Source: Bacillus sp. SKDU12 (lineage in GTDB: Bacteria; Bacillota; Bacilli; Bacillales; Bacillaceae). From it: a stretch of 64,000 bases of DNA. The notes under the pieces were generated by a model, which searched no databases, was not told where the DNA came from, and worked only from the letters and a program-made list of their open reading frames with translations. The position numbers and the translations under genes are program-made. Location: positions 186,001 to 250,000 of the forward strand of contig NZ_MSRC01000016.1 in NCBI RefSeq assembly GCF_010093085.1, read 5' to 3'. Shown piece by piece: positions 50,794 to 59,459 of the stretch; within the stretch, counting starts at the first letter, position 1; each line of letters begins with the position of its first letter.

Positions 50794-52197
50794 TTATTTT
50801 TCTTTCTGAAACTTTTTGGCCATAAATGGATAAACGATCAAGCCGACAAAGAATAAACCGATACCGAGAATGAATGTCGTTAAATCGGCTGTGCCTGTTA
50901 TGATGACAAACACCGAGTATACGCACGCTAATATCGCAATCACTCCGTCTTTTACACGGGAGCCTTTTAGCTGGTCATATGTTTCACCTTTGATGACAAT
51001 CTTCAAGCTGTAAATCGCTGATACCAAATACGGTATTAAATACGCAAGCGTTGCTGCTGTCGTTAAAAATGTAAATGCGTCACTTATTGTCCGGGAAATA
51101 ACCGAGAAAATGAAGACTTGTGACATCACATTTGTGATAATAAGTGCGATAACCGGGCTTCCTTTTTTATTCGTTTTCGCAAATATTGCCGGAAAATCGC
51201 CTGCTTTCGCGGCTTGATATGGTACCTCAGAGCCAAGCAAAATCCAGCCGAGCATCGTTCCGAATAAGCAAAGGATAGCCAAAAGTGCCATAATGACGCT
51301 TCCCGCGTTACCAACAATCGTATACAGGACATCGACGAACGGTTTTTCAGAGCCGACAAGTTTATCGTGCGGCAGCACACCCATCGTAATGAAAGTCACA
51401 ATAATATAAATGCTCAAAGCAATCAGCAAACCGGTGATTGTGGCACGTTTCACATCACGCTGAGAACGCGCACGGCCGGACAGGATGACCGCTGATTCAA
51501 TTCCGACAAACGCCCACAATGTAGAAATCGCGGCGTTATGCACCTGGCCGCCAATTCCAATGCTTGTGCCGTTTTCTCCTTGAATCGGAAAATAAAAATG
51601 ATCGAATAATGCCGTTTGAAACACAAACAATCCGGCAACGATAAAGAAAACAAAGCCTAATACTTTTGAAAGTGTTGTGACAAAGTTCAATTTACTTGCA
51701 CCGTTAATGCTTGTAACAAGAATCGTGTGCGTTCCCCATAACAAGATCGTACAGACAGCAAATGTCAGCAATTGGCCGAGTGTCACCTCTTGCCCGCCGA
51801 TCGTAAACATTTCACGTTTATCAACCAAGATCGGAAAGAACGAAGTCAAGTAACCAGCGAGACTTGTAATGATCGCCACGTTACTGATCCAGCTCGCCAC
51901 CCAGTAGCCCCACACCATTGTGAAACCAGCAGCGTTCCCTTTTTTCTTATCAGAGAACAGCGCCCTCGCATAACTTTGCGGTCCCGCTGTCAGCTCAGGC
52001 TTGCGAATGGACAAGTGCCCGAAAACAAGCGCGATCATCAGCACACCGGCCCCTGTCAAAAGCCAGGCAGACGTAGCGCCAAACGGACTCGCGATTGAAG
52101 CAAGCGAGCTCGGCAAGGAGAAAATTCCTGATCCAACCATATTTCCAACGACAAACGCCGTTAATAACCAAAAACCCCATTTTTTTGTCTGTTCCAT
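50794..52197 (-). CDS. yvsH: Amino acid permease YvsH (probable lysine transporter)
   Basis: A 467-residue APC-superfamily antiporter/permease of the basic amino acid/polyamine type with about 12 helices. The first helix has VGNMVGSGIFSLPSSLASIASPFGA, the substrate-backbone motif. The lysine riboswitch at 52300-52500 directly upstream indicates that it moves lysine or a lysine-derived compound. ATG after TGGAGGTACTGGA. Confidence 0.9.
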   Translation of the reverse strand: MEQTKKWGFWLLTAFVVGNMVGSGIFSLPSSLASIASPFGATSAWLLTGAGVLMIALVFGHLSIRKPELTAGPQSYARALFSDKKKGNAAGFTMVWGYWVASWISNVAIITSLAGYLTSFFPILVDKREMFTIGGQEVTLGQLLTFAVCTILLWGTHTILVTSINGASKLNFVTTLSKVLGFVFFIVAGLFVFQTALFDHFYFPIQGENGTSIGIGGQVHNAAISTLWAFVGIESAVILSGRARSQRDVKRATITGLLIALSIYIIVTFITMGVLPHDKLVGSEKPFVDVLYTIVGNAGSVIMALLAILCLFGTMLGWILLGSEVPYQAAKAGDFPAIFAKTNKKGSPVIALIITNVMSQVFIFSVISRTISDAFTFLTTAATLAYLIPYLVSAIYSLKIVIKGETYDQLKGSRVKDGVIAILACVYSVFVIITGTADLTTFILGIGLFFVGLIVYPFMAKKFQKEK

Positions 52198-52251
52198 TCC
52201 AGTACCTCCATGATTCTTTGTACGGACCAGACCCCGAGATCATGTAAACGC

Positions 52252-52281
52252 AAAAAAAGCCTGAACAAAAGTCCATGCTTA
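52252..52281 (-). terminator. Riboswitch-controlled terminator before yvsH
   Basis: On the minus strand AAGCATGGAC and GTTCAGGCTT pair around TTTT with small internal mismatches and run into seven T (52252-52258). It is the expression platform of the lysine riboswitch. Confidence 0.82.
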
Positions 52282-52299
52282 AAGAAACACACACCCTTG

Positions 52300-52500
52300 A
52301 TCTCCGGATAGCCCTCCGCGAAAAAGCACGCGGCAGTCCTGCACTTATTCAGATACAGTCCCAGCATAGAGAAGGATCGGCTTTCTCCACACTTCGGCGC
52401 TGATGCCTTTTACACATGGTTAACAGCTCCTGTCAGCCTGGCATGTGTGACTTATCATCCGCGCAACCTCTACCTCACTGAGAAAGAGTGAGGATTTGAA
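52300..52500 (-). ncRNA. Lysine riboswitch (L box)
   Basis: On the minus strand: AGTGAGGTAGAGGTTGCG, ATAAGT, GACAGGAGCTG, AAAGGCATCAGCGCCGAAGT, GTGGAGAAAGCC, the CTGGGACTGT turn and GGAGGGCTATC appear in the order of the five-helix lysine aptamer. Lysine binding should favour the terminator at 52252-52281 and stop yvsH expression. It fills most of the 401-base gap between yvsH and sspJ. Confidence 0.95.
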
Positions 52501-52567
52501 AATATTCAGTTACTCCCAGAAGGTTATCAAAGAAAGGATGATCTGTCAAAGGGAACAGATGGAAAAT

Positions 52568-52592
52568 ACGGATAGGGCCAAACCCTATCCGC
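52568..52592 (-). terminator. Terminator after sspJ
   Basis: GGATAGGG and CCCTATCC form a strong stem around a five-base loop just downstream of sspJ; the following GTATTTTCC is only moderately T-rich. Confidence 0.6.
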
Positions 52593-52598
52593 ATGTAA

Positions 52599-52739
52599 CT
52601 AGCGATTATTTTTCTTTTTTTGCACAGCTTCTTGAAGCGGATCGTCTTTGAGAGCTGAACCGGCATCTTCAAGAGCTCCCTGGATGACGTTTTTTTCTTT
52701 TCCAGAGCGTTTTTCTTTATCTTTATTAAAGAAACCCAT
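52599..52739 (-). CDS. sspJ: Small acid-soluble spore protein SspJ
   Basis: A 46-residue protein, MGFFNKDKEKRSGKEKNVIQ... ending QEAVQKKKNNR, matching the minor SASP SspJ nearly residue for residue from memory. Charged, helical, with no membrane segment. The ATG at 52739 follows AAAGAGGTGATACG. In B. subtilis it is made in the forespore under sigma-G; no promoter was assigned here. It is divergent from yvsG. Confidence 0.92.
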   Translation of the reverse strand: MGFFNKDKEKRSGKEKNVIQGALEDAGSALKDDPLQEAVQKKKNNR

Positions 52740-52900
52740 TCGTATCACCTCTTTATAGAAAATAGGTACATGTTTAAGATGCCTTTTTCTTTGAGAAATT
52801 ATACATTTTTTTCACTCAAAGTCCTGTTGATCAAACATACATTCTCTTGATATATTTGTAATTCAGAGATTTTTTGCAAAAGATAAAGGAGAAGCGACAA

Positions 52901-53383
52901 ATGACAGGAAAAACACACATCATGGGAGGCATCGCTTCTTGTACAGCAGCGGCTTATTATTATGGTTTTGATCCAGTGCTTATGGCAGCGTCAGGCGCAA
53001 TTGGGGCATTAATACCCGATATCTGCCACACGCAAAGCAAAATCGGGAGAAGGTTTCCTTTTATATCGAAAGTGGTCAGTTCCGTTTTTGGCCATCGAAC
53101 CTTTACGCACAGCCTGCTGTTTCTGCTCATTATGTTTTTTATCACATCCACTTATATTCCAGATATAAACATATCGACCGGGCTGATGATCGGAATGGCA
53201 AGCCACTTGGTTCTTGACGCTTGGACGGTGAACGGGATCAAATTATTATTCCCTTCAACGATCCGCGTGCGGCTCCCATTATATATGAAGACAGGCAGTT
53301 TTTCTGAGCAGCTCGTGTTAGCCGGCCTGACCATTGCTTCATGTTACTACTTTTATATGCTGTTTCATGGCCAAACGATTTAA
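52901..53383 (+). CDS. yvsG: YdjM-family membrane protein YvsG
   Basis: A 160-residue membrane protein of the DUF457/YdjM family (putative metal-dependent hydrolase). MTGKTHIMGGIASCTAAAYY opens the protein; conserved His/Asp residues lie in GHRTFTHSLLFLL and SHLVLDAWTVNGIKLLFP, the usual metal-binding pattern, embedded between about four helices. AAAGGAGAAGCG precedes ATG 52901. The E. coli homologue is in the LexA regulon; nothing shows that here. Confidence 0.88.
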   Translation: MTGKTHIMGGIASCTAAAYYYGFDPVLMAASGAIGALIPDICHTQSKIGRRFPFISKVVSSVFGHRTFTHSLLFLLIMFFITSTYIPDINISTGLMIGMASHLVLDAWTVNGIKLLFPSTIRVRLPLYMKTGSFSEQLVLAGLTIASCYYFYMLFHGQTI

Positions 53384-53482
53384 ACGTGAGTGCGGGCACT
53401 TGTCTGAACAGGCTGTTTTTAGTAGGTTTTACATAAGAAGGATGTCATGAAAATGATCAAGTAAACGTGAGGGGTCATATTA

Positions 53483-55336
53483 ATGAAAGGAACCTTTTTT
53501 CACAATCAGCGGTTTTTATGGATTTCGATCGTATTTATGTGGATCAAAACATATGCGATCTATAAACTCGGCTTTGACTTACCGATTGATTCACTGTTGG
53601 AAGAGCTCATATTGCTAATCAATCCGCTCAGTTTTATTCTTCCTGTATTCGGAATCAGCCTGTTTCTGAAACGAAACAAGCAGCGGGCCTTTTTGCTGAT
53701 TGCTAATTTGGTTCTGACTGTCATTTTGATATCCAACACGATTTTTTATGGTTTTTATATTGATTTTATTACCATCCCGGTTTTATTTCAGGCCAGTAAC
53801 ATGAGCGATATGGGCAGCAGTATTAAAGAGCTGTTCAATCCTCTGTTTATCGCCTTGTTTGCGGATTTCGTTTTTCTTTTGCTGCTTTCCAGAAAAGAAA
53901 AGCCCCCGCAGACAAAAGCCTCATCCCGTACGATCAAACGGTACTATGCAGCTTCCTTAGGAATGATCTTATGCACGCTGGCACTTGCAGAAATACAGCA
54001 GCCAAAGCTTTTGGCGCATTCCTTTGACCGGGAAATGCTCGTCAAAAATATCGGACTGTTTCAGTTCCATATCTATGATACGATTTCTCAGACGGTTCAT
54101 ATAAGCGCAAAAGCGTTTGCAGATGAAGACAGCATGACTGTCATTAAAAATTATACAGAAGCTGATTACAGCAAGCCTGACCAAAGCAAATTCGGTCTGG
54201 CAAAAGGGCGCAATGTCATCTTTGTAACGCTTGAATCAACCCAAAGCTTTGTTTTGAATGAAAAGGTAAATGGAAAAGAAATAACCCCGTTTATGAATGA
54301 CTTCATCAAAAAAAGCTATTTCTTTGATCATTTCTACCAGCAAACCGAACAAGGCAAAACGTCTGATTCAGAATTCATTGTCGCAAACTCGCTGTATCCT
54401 TCCCTTAGCGGAGCTGTCTTTTTCACAAAAAGCGACCATCAATTTCATACAATGTACAAATCGCTGAAAAAACATGAATATTATTCAGCCGTCTTTCACG
54501 CCAACCATAAAACATTTTGGAACAGAGATGTGATGTACGATACATTTGGGATTGACCGCTTTTTTGATGTTGATGATTTTCATGTAACGCCCAGAACATC
54601 GACAAGCTGGGGTTTAAAGGACAAAGAGTTTTTAGAGCAGTCCGCAGGCAAACTGAAAAGCCTGCCGCAGCCGTTTTACAGCAGTCTCATCACGTTAACG
54701 AATCATTTTCCGTTTGAAATTGAGGAAAAAGATCAGCTAATCGATGAGTTCGATTCAAGCAGTGACCTGTTAAACCGCTATGTGACGACAGTGCGATATG
54801 AAGATGAGGCATTGAAGCATTTTATCAAAAAGCTGAAAATAGAAGGCTTATACGACAACTCGATGATCGTCTTTATGGGGGATCATTACGGGATTTCAGA
54901 AGCTCATAACGAGGCAATGGCTGAGTTTTTAGGGAAAGATGAAATCACACCTTATGACAATGTTCAGCTCCAGAGGGTGCCGTTTCTTATACATATCCCG
55001 GGAATCACTGATCAAAAGCCGGAAACCATCTCTGATGCCGGAGGGCAGGTCGACGTCAGGCCGACACTGATGCACCTTCTTGGCATTGAGACAAAAGGCG
55101 AAATTCAATTCGGCAATGATTTGCTGTCAGATGACCGTACTCCATTTGCCGTGCTGAGAAACGGCAGCTTTATTACGAATAACTATGTATACACGAAAAA
55201 CACGTGCTACAGCCAAAAAACAGGTGAAGTGCTGGAAGACCAGGACGCATGTCTCCCTTATAAAGAGAAAGCAAATGAAGAACTGTCTTTCTCTGATAAA
55301 ATCTTAAACGGTGACCTGCTCCGTTTTTACGAATAA
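53483..55336 (+). CDS. yvgJ: Lipoteichoic acid primase YvgJ (LtaS-like)
   Basis: A 617-residue LtaS-family enzyme. Five N-terminal helices anchor an extracellular sulfatase-like domain. Metal site Glu in VIFVTLESTQSF and the nucleophilic Thr in QTEQGKTSDSEF are present, as are SNHFPFEI-type SLITLTNHFPF and GDHYGIS. In B. subtilis YvgJ starts lipoteichoic acid by adding the first glycerol-phosphate to the glycolipid (LTA primase); LtaS, YfnI and YqgS are elsewhere. ATG after GAGGGGTCATATTA. Confidence 0.92.
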   Translation: MKGTFFHNQRFLWISIVFMWIKTYAIYKLGFDLPIDSLLEELILLINPLSFILPVFGISLFLKRNKQRAFLLIANLVLTVILISNTIFYGFYIDFITIPVLFQASNMSDMGSSIKELFNPLFIALFADFVFLLLLSRKEKPPQTKASSRTIKRYYAASLGMILCTLALAEIQQPKLLAHSFDREMLVKNIGLFQFHIYDTISQTVHISAKAFADEDSMTVIKNYTEADYSKPDQSKFGLAKGRNVIFVTLESTQSFVLNEKVNGKEITPFMNDFIKKSYFFDHFYQQTEQGKTSDSEFIVANSLYPSLSGAVFFTKSDHQFHTMYKSLKKHEYYSAVFHANHKTFWNRDVMYDTFGIDRFFDVDDFHVTPRTSTSWGLKDKEFLEQSAGKLKSLPQPFYSSLITLTNHFPFEIEEKDQLIDEFDSSSDLLNRYVTTVRYEDEALKHFIKKLKIEGLYDNSMIVFMGDHYGISEAHNEAMAEFLGKDEITPYDNVQLQRVPFLIHIPGITDQKPETISDAGGQVDVRPTLMHLLGIETKGEIQFGNDLLSDDRTPFAVLRNGSFITNNYVYTKNTCYSQKTGEVLEDQDACLPYKEKANEELSFSDKILNGDLLRFYE

Positions 55337-55365
55337 AAAATCCCTCCTTTCCAGAGGGATTTTTA
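55335..55365. terminator. Bidirectional terminator yvgJ/yvgK
   Basis: AAAAATCCCTC and GAGGGATTTTT pair around CTTTCCA between the convergent ends. Confidence 0.85.
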
Positions 55366-56289
55366 TGTTTCCAACATCACTTTGCCGGTCAGCTTCGTCT
55401 CATAGCCGTTTAATTGAGCCAGATTTGCTTTGTATTCCTCAGATTGTAAGATCTCCTTCACAGCTTTCAGCAGCTGCTCATGTTTTTTCAAAACGATGAT
55501 GTCATATTGCTCGTCGATGAGCGGAATAAAATCCACACTGCCCATGTGCGCCGCGTGCTGCGCTCCGATTCCCGCGTCTGCCTGTCCGCTTGAGACTTGG
55601 GAAGCGACAGCATAATGATCGGTCACGATCTCCTCGTATCCCTTTACATCAGCCGGATTCACATGAAGCAAGCCAAGCTGTTCATCAAGGAGCACCCTTG
55701 CGCCAGAACCCTTTTCCCTGTTGATGATCCGGATATCGGCTCTTTTCAAGTCTTCCCAGCCTTGAATGTTTTTCGGATTCCCTTTTTGAACATACAGTCC
55801 GGCTTTGCGGAGAACAACATTGATCAAACAAAACGGCTCGCCTGACAAAATCCGTTTTGCATAAGGTGTGTTATATTGGCCTGTTTCTGCATCGTACAAA
55901 TGCAGGCTGACAATATCACATTTACCTTGATACATATCAATCAGGCTGTTCAAACTACCTTTGTATTTGCGGAGCGGCGTCTCCTGAATAGCATTTTCCA
56001 ATTGCTTGCTAAGGAGATCCATCGAAATATCCTGGCCGCTGATCATAACATTCGATCTGCCCTCCACCTCCGTCTCGTGCATCTTTTTCGGCTCTTCGAC
56101 AGCAGCCAGAGGCTGAGACATTCTCATATTTGACTTATATTGCTTCAAATCTTCTTCGTCTACACGCATCTGCCTGCCGACACGGTAAGCAGAGATCATG
56201 CCTTTTTTGATCAAATCATAAACGGTCAGCTTCGATACCTTCAGCAGGCCTGCCACTTCTTCTATCGTATAGGAAGAGGTTTCATTCAT
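55363..56289 (-). CDS. yvgK: Molybdate-type HTH regulator YvgK
   Basis: A 308-residue two-domain protein. The N-terminus is an excisionase/MerR-like helix-turn-helix (TIEEVAGLLKVSKLTVYDLIKKGMISAYRVGRQMRVDEEDLKQY). After a linker, residues about 80-308 are a substrate-binding fold of the ModA/COG1910 type (SLNSLIDMYQGKCDIVSLHLYDAETGQYN...INREKGSGARVLLDEQLG). It is likely a molybdate or molybdopterin-sensing regulator of modAB, from which it is divergently transcribed. ATG 56289 chosen; 56295 is also possible. Confidence 0.87.
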   Translation of the reverse strand: MNETSSYTIEEVAGLLKVSKLTVYDLIKKGMISAYRVGRQMRVDEEDLKQYKSNMRMSQPLAAVEEPKKMHETEVEGRSNVMISGQDISMDLLSKQLENAIQETPLRKYKGSLNSLIDMYQGKCDIVSLHLYDAETGQYNTPYAKRILSGEPFCLINVVLRKAGLYVQKGNPKNIQGWEDLKRADIRIINREKGSGARVLLDEQLGLLHVNPADVKGYEEIVTDHYAVASQVSSGQADAGIGAQHAAHMGSVDFIPLIDEQYDIIVLKKHEQLLKAVKEILQSEEYKANLAQLNGYETKLTGKVMLET

Positions 56290-56398
56290 TATCATCACTC
56301 TCCTATTTTATTATACCTTTTCATCAAATTTAAAAATACCACACAAATGAAACATAATTAGTTATAATTAGATATATCTAATTATAAGGGGTGCGATC

Positions 56399-57181
56399 AT
56401 GCTTAAAAAGTATTCCATTCTAACAGCAGCCTTAGCCGTTTTTCTGCTTGCAGCAGGCTGCTCTTCAAACCAGTCTTCAGCAGACAGCGAGAAAAAGGTG
56501 ACGCTAACCATCTCAGCTGCCGCCAGCACAAAGGATGCACTTGAAGAAATCCAAAAAAATTACGAAAAAAAACATCAACCTATTACCATCCAAGATAACT
56601 ATGGCTCATCCGGCGCCTTGCAAAAACAGATTTCTCAAGGAGCAGGAGCAGATCTGTTTTTCTCAGCTGCCGAGGATAAATTTCAAAAGCTGGTGGATGA
56701 TGGCGATATTGCAAAAAAAGACAGCACTGACTTAGTTGGTAATGAAATTGTGCTGATCGTGCCGAAAAACGGGGATTCGCCTGTGACAAGCTTCAGCAAT
56801 TTGGCTGATTCAGAAAAAATCGCCCTCGGCACGCCGGAATCGGTTCCCGCAGGCGCTTACGCGAAAGAAGCCCTGACAAAGTTGTCTTTATGGAACAAAC
56901 TAAAGGGTAAGATCGTTTACGGAAAAGACGTTCGCCAAGTTCTTTCTTATGTAGAAACCGGCAATGTGGACGCCGGCATTGTTTATAAAACAGACGCTCT
57001 GATCTCTAAAAAGGTCAGCATCATTGACGGGGCAAAAGCAGATACACACAGCCCAATTGTCTATCCATTAGGGATTGTAAAAGATACAAAACACCGGAAA
57101 GAAGCAAAGGCATTTTACGATTACCTGCAATCTGAAGCAGCAATGAAAGTATTTGAGAAATATGGCTTTACTGCCAAATAG
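56399..57181 (+). CDS. modA: Molybdate-binding lipoprotein ModA (YvgL)
   Basis: A 260-residue periplasmic-type molybdate-binding protein. Signal peptide MLKKYSILTAALAVFLLAAGC with lipobox LLAAGC. TISAAASTKDALEEIQKNY and NYGSSGALQKQISQGAGADLFFSA carry the oxyanion-binding serines; GKDVRQVLSYVETGNVDAGIVY closes the site. AGGGGTGCGATC precedes ATG. modB overlaps its end by 20 bases. Divergent from yvgK. Confidence 0.93.
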   Translation: MLKKYSILTAALAVFLLAAGCSSNQSSADSEKKVTLTISAAASTKDALEEIQKNYEKKHQPITIQDNYGSSGALQKQISQGAGADLFFSAAEDKFQKLVDDGDIAKKDSTDLVGNEIVLIVPKNGDSPVTSFSNLADSEKIALGTPESVPAGAYAKEALTKLSLWNKLKGKIVYGKDVRQVLSYVETGNVDAGIVYKTDALISKKVSIIDGAKADTHSPIVYPLGIVKDTKHRKEAKAFYDYLQSEAAMKVFEKYGFTAK

Positions 57182-57845
57182 CATAAGTGCTTCAGAATTT
57201 TTCACACCTGTTTTGCTTTCCTTTCAGGTGGCAGCAATTGCCGGAATCGTTGTGATCATTCTTGGAACACTGGCTGGCGCATGGATGTCACAGGCATCCT
57301 TTTTCGGAAAAACGGCGCTCGAAACCTTTTTTCTGCTTCCGCTCGTTCTTCCGCCTACCGTTGTCGGTTTTATCTTGATTGTTATATTCGGAAAGCACAG
57401 TTTCATTGGACAAGCGATTGAGTGGGTTTTTCAGCAGCCTGTCATTTTCACTTGGTGGGCCGCTGTGATCGCTTCAGCTGTTGTGGCCTTTCCGCTTATG
57501 TATCAATCCGCCAAAACCGGGTTTTCTGACATTGATCCCGATATACAGGGTGCGGCAATGGTAGACGGCGCAAGCAGGTGGCAGGTATTTATCTATATTT
57601 CCGTCCCGCTTGCCTATCCTTCATTGCTGACCGGAAGCATCCTCAGCCTCGCGCGGGCGCTCGGAGAATTCGGGGCCACACTGATGTTTGCTGGGAATAT
57701 CCCCGGTGTTACGCAAACACTGCCGACAGCGATATATGTCGCATTGGATTCCGGCAACAACACCCTTGCTTGGGCGTGGGTCGTCTGTATCGTTGTCATA
57801 TCCTTTTTGATGCTGTTTTTTATTCAACAAAAAAAGACACACTAA
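57162..57845 (+). CDS. modB: Molybdate ABC transporter permease ModB (YvgM)
   Basis: A 227-residue permease with five or six helices. The EAA loop MVDGASRWQVFIYISVPLAYPSLLTGSILSLARALGEFGATLMF contacts the ATPase. ATG 57162 (MALLPNSISASEFFTPV) overlaps modA in another phase; the ribosome site is weak, implying translational coupling. No modC follows: the next gene is yvgN on the opposite strand, so the ATPase must come from elsewhere. Confidence 0.92.
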   Translation: MALLPNSISASEFFTPVLLSFQVAAIAGIVVIILGTLAGAWMSQASFFGKTALETFFLLPLVLPPTVVGFILIVIFGKHSFIGQAIEWVFQQPVIFTWWAAVIASAVVAFPLMYQSAKTGFSDIDPDIQGAAMVDGASRWQVFIYISVPLAYPSLLTGSILSLARALGEFGATLMFAGNIPGVTQTLPTAIYVALDSGNNTLAWAWVVCIVVISFLMLFFIQQKKTH

Positions 57846-57872
57846 AAAACTCCCCGTCACAGGGGAGTTTTT
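57844..57872. terminator. Bidirectional terminator modB/yvgN
   Basis: AAAAAACTCCCC and GGGGAGTTTTT pair around GTCACA between the convergent modB and yvgN. Confidence 0.88.
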
Positions 57873-57874
57873 GA

Positions 57875-58705
57875 TTAAAACAAAAGTTCGTCCGGATCCG
57901 GACCGACACGCTCATCTTTGTTTAATGCGTCAATTTTGTCCATGTCTTCTTGAGACAATTCGAAATCAAAAATATCAGCGTTTTCGATAATGCGGTGTTC
58001 TTTAATGGATTTTGGAATTGTGATCACTTCGTGCTGAAGATCCCAACGCAAGATGACTTGAGCCACAGATTTATTGTGTTTTTCTGCAATCTGTGCAATC
58101 ACTTCGTTATCCAAAAGCTGTCCCTGCATAAGGGGAGACCATGCTTCCATCTGGATGCCGTTCGCTTTGCAGTAATCTCTTACTTCTTTTTGCGTGAGAC
58201 GAGGGTGAAATTCCACTTGGTTCACCATCGGTTTGATCTCAGCCGCTTTCAGCAGTTCGTCTAAATGATGAACCTGGAAGTTGCTGACGCCGATTGCGCG
58301 GATTTTGCCGTCTTTGTACAGCTTTTCAAGCGCGCGCCACGTATCTTTATATTTATCCTTGCCAGGCCAGTGGATTAAGTACAAGTCTAAGTAATCAAGC
58401 TGAAGTCGTTCAAGGCTTTTTTCAAAGGCAGCAAGCGTTTTTTCGTAGCCTTGATCTTCATTCCATACTTTTGATGTAATGAACAGCTCTTCTCTTGCCA
58501 CACCGGATTCTTTAATCCCGATGCCCACGCCTTCTTCATTTTGGTAGACAGCCGCTGTATCAATACTGCGGTAACCGTTTTTAATCGCCGCTTTCACAGA
58601 TTCAGTCGCTTCACTTCCGTTTTCTACTTTAAAAACACCAAGACCGAACCAAGGCATTTCCACTCCATTATGTAGCTTTACAGTATCTTTTAAACTTTTT
58701 GGCAC
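57875..58705 (-). CDS. yvgN: Aldo-keto reductase YvgN (glyoxal/methylglyoxal reductase)
   Basis: A 276-residue AKR5-type NADPH reductase. The catalytic tetrad is visible: Asp and Tyr in RSIDTAAVYQNEEGVG, Lys in LFITSKVWN, His in LDLYLIHWPG. NADPH site near ITIPKSIKEHRIIEN. B. subtilis YvgN reduces glyoxal, methylglyoxal and other aldehydes. GTG 58705 (reads MPKSLKDTVKLHNGVE) lies eight bases after AAAGGGTGG; the longer frame to 58717 starts inside that site. Confidence 0.94.
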   Translation of the reverse strand: MPKSLKDTVKLHNGVEMPWFGLGVFKVENGSEATESVKAAIKNGYRSIDTAAVYQNEEGVGIGIKESGVAREELFITSKVWNEDQGYEKTLAAFEKSLERLQLDYLDLYLIHWPGKDKYKDTWRALEKLYKDGKIRAIGVSNFQVHHLDELLKAAEIKPMVNQVEFHPRLTQKEVRDYCKANGIQMEAWSPLMQGQLLDNEVIAQIAEKHNKSVAQVILRWDLQHEVITIPKSIKEHRIIENADIFDFELSQEDMDKIDALNKDERVGPDPDELLF

Positions 58706-58927
58706 TTGAACATCCACCCTTTCAAAGAAATAGAAGTGATTATATTATCTCACATTCCTCTCGGCAGATACCAACAATAAGCTTAAGAGCCTATTTCTGC
58801 TTCTTTTTTCACGTCACAGCCAATTTCAATACACTATTTTATTCCTATTTTAGAAAAAATGAGATTATGAAAAACTGAGCAGGGTATTTGAATAGTGCAA
58901 CCACCAAAAAACAAAGGAGGAAACATT

Positions 58928-59413
58928 TTGAAACACATTCGTATCCCAATGACACTTGCGCTTGGTGCCGCTTTGACCATTGCCCCTTTGTCTTTTGCTT
59001 CCGCTGAAGAAAAACCAACTCCAAAGATCTCGCAGACCAAAACAGCCCGAGCATCTGCGTCTGAGGTCGGTCTCAATGTAAACCTTGATGTGCTTGGCAT
59101 TGCCAACCAGATTTCCGACGCCATTAAATCCGCACAGAACCGGGATGGATTTGTGAAAAATCTTATGGAGTCTTCCTTCTACGCTTCCGGTCAAAAATAC
59201 AACGTCATGGTATTTAATTTAAGTCAGGAATATGAAGATCACTTACATGGTGTGCAATTTTACGGCTCAGCCGTTTACGACGGCATTACGTATGGCATAT
59301 GGGTATTTGAAGACGGAACCTTTACAAACAAAGGGGATGGCGGCTGGATCAACTGGGCCTTCAGAGGCTGGTTCGACCGGGATGGCAGCACCGTCGAATT
59401 TCATCGCCCTTAA
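58928..59413 (+). CDS. yvgO: Secreted stress protein YvgO
   Basis: A 161-residue exported protein. Signal peptide MKHIRIPMTLALGAALTIAP plus LSFASA with predicted cleavage after ASA. The mature region has no cysteine and a Trp/Gly-rich C-terminus (YGIWVFEDGTFTNKGDGGW, FRGWFDRDG). B. subtilis YvgO belongs to the general stress regulon, and a Bacillus homologue has been described as antifungal; activity here is not shown. TTG start at 58928 with GGAGG seven bases upstream. Confidence 0.87.
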   Translation: MKHIRIPMTLALGAALTIAPLSFASAEEKPTPKISQTKTARASASEVGLNVNLDVLGIANQISDAIKSAQNRDGFVKNLMESSFYASGQKYNVMVFNLSQEYEDHLHGVQFYGSAVYDGITYGIWVFEDGTFTNKGDGGWINWAFRGWFDRDGSTVEFHRP

Positions 59414-59420
59414 TATATAG

Positions 59421-59452
59421 AAAAAAGCTGGCGCTCTGGCGCCAGCTTTTTT
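59421..59452. terminator. Bidirectional terminator yvgO/nhaK
   Basis: AAAAAAGCTGGCGC and GCGCCAGCTTTTTT form a perfect 14-base stem around TCTG. Confidence 0.9.
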
Positions 59453-59459
59453 CCGTTAT

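Noticed and set aside
52475..52672. 65-residue minus-strand frame overlapping sspJ and the lysine riboswitch
   Set aside because: It is out of phase with sspJ, has no ribosome site and extends into the conserved aptamer. The sspJ phase matches a known spore protein.
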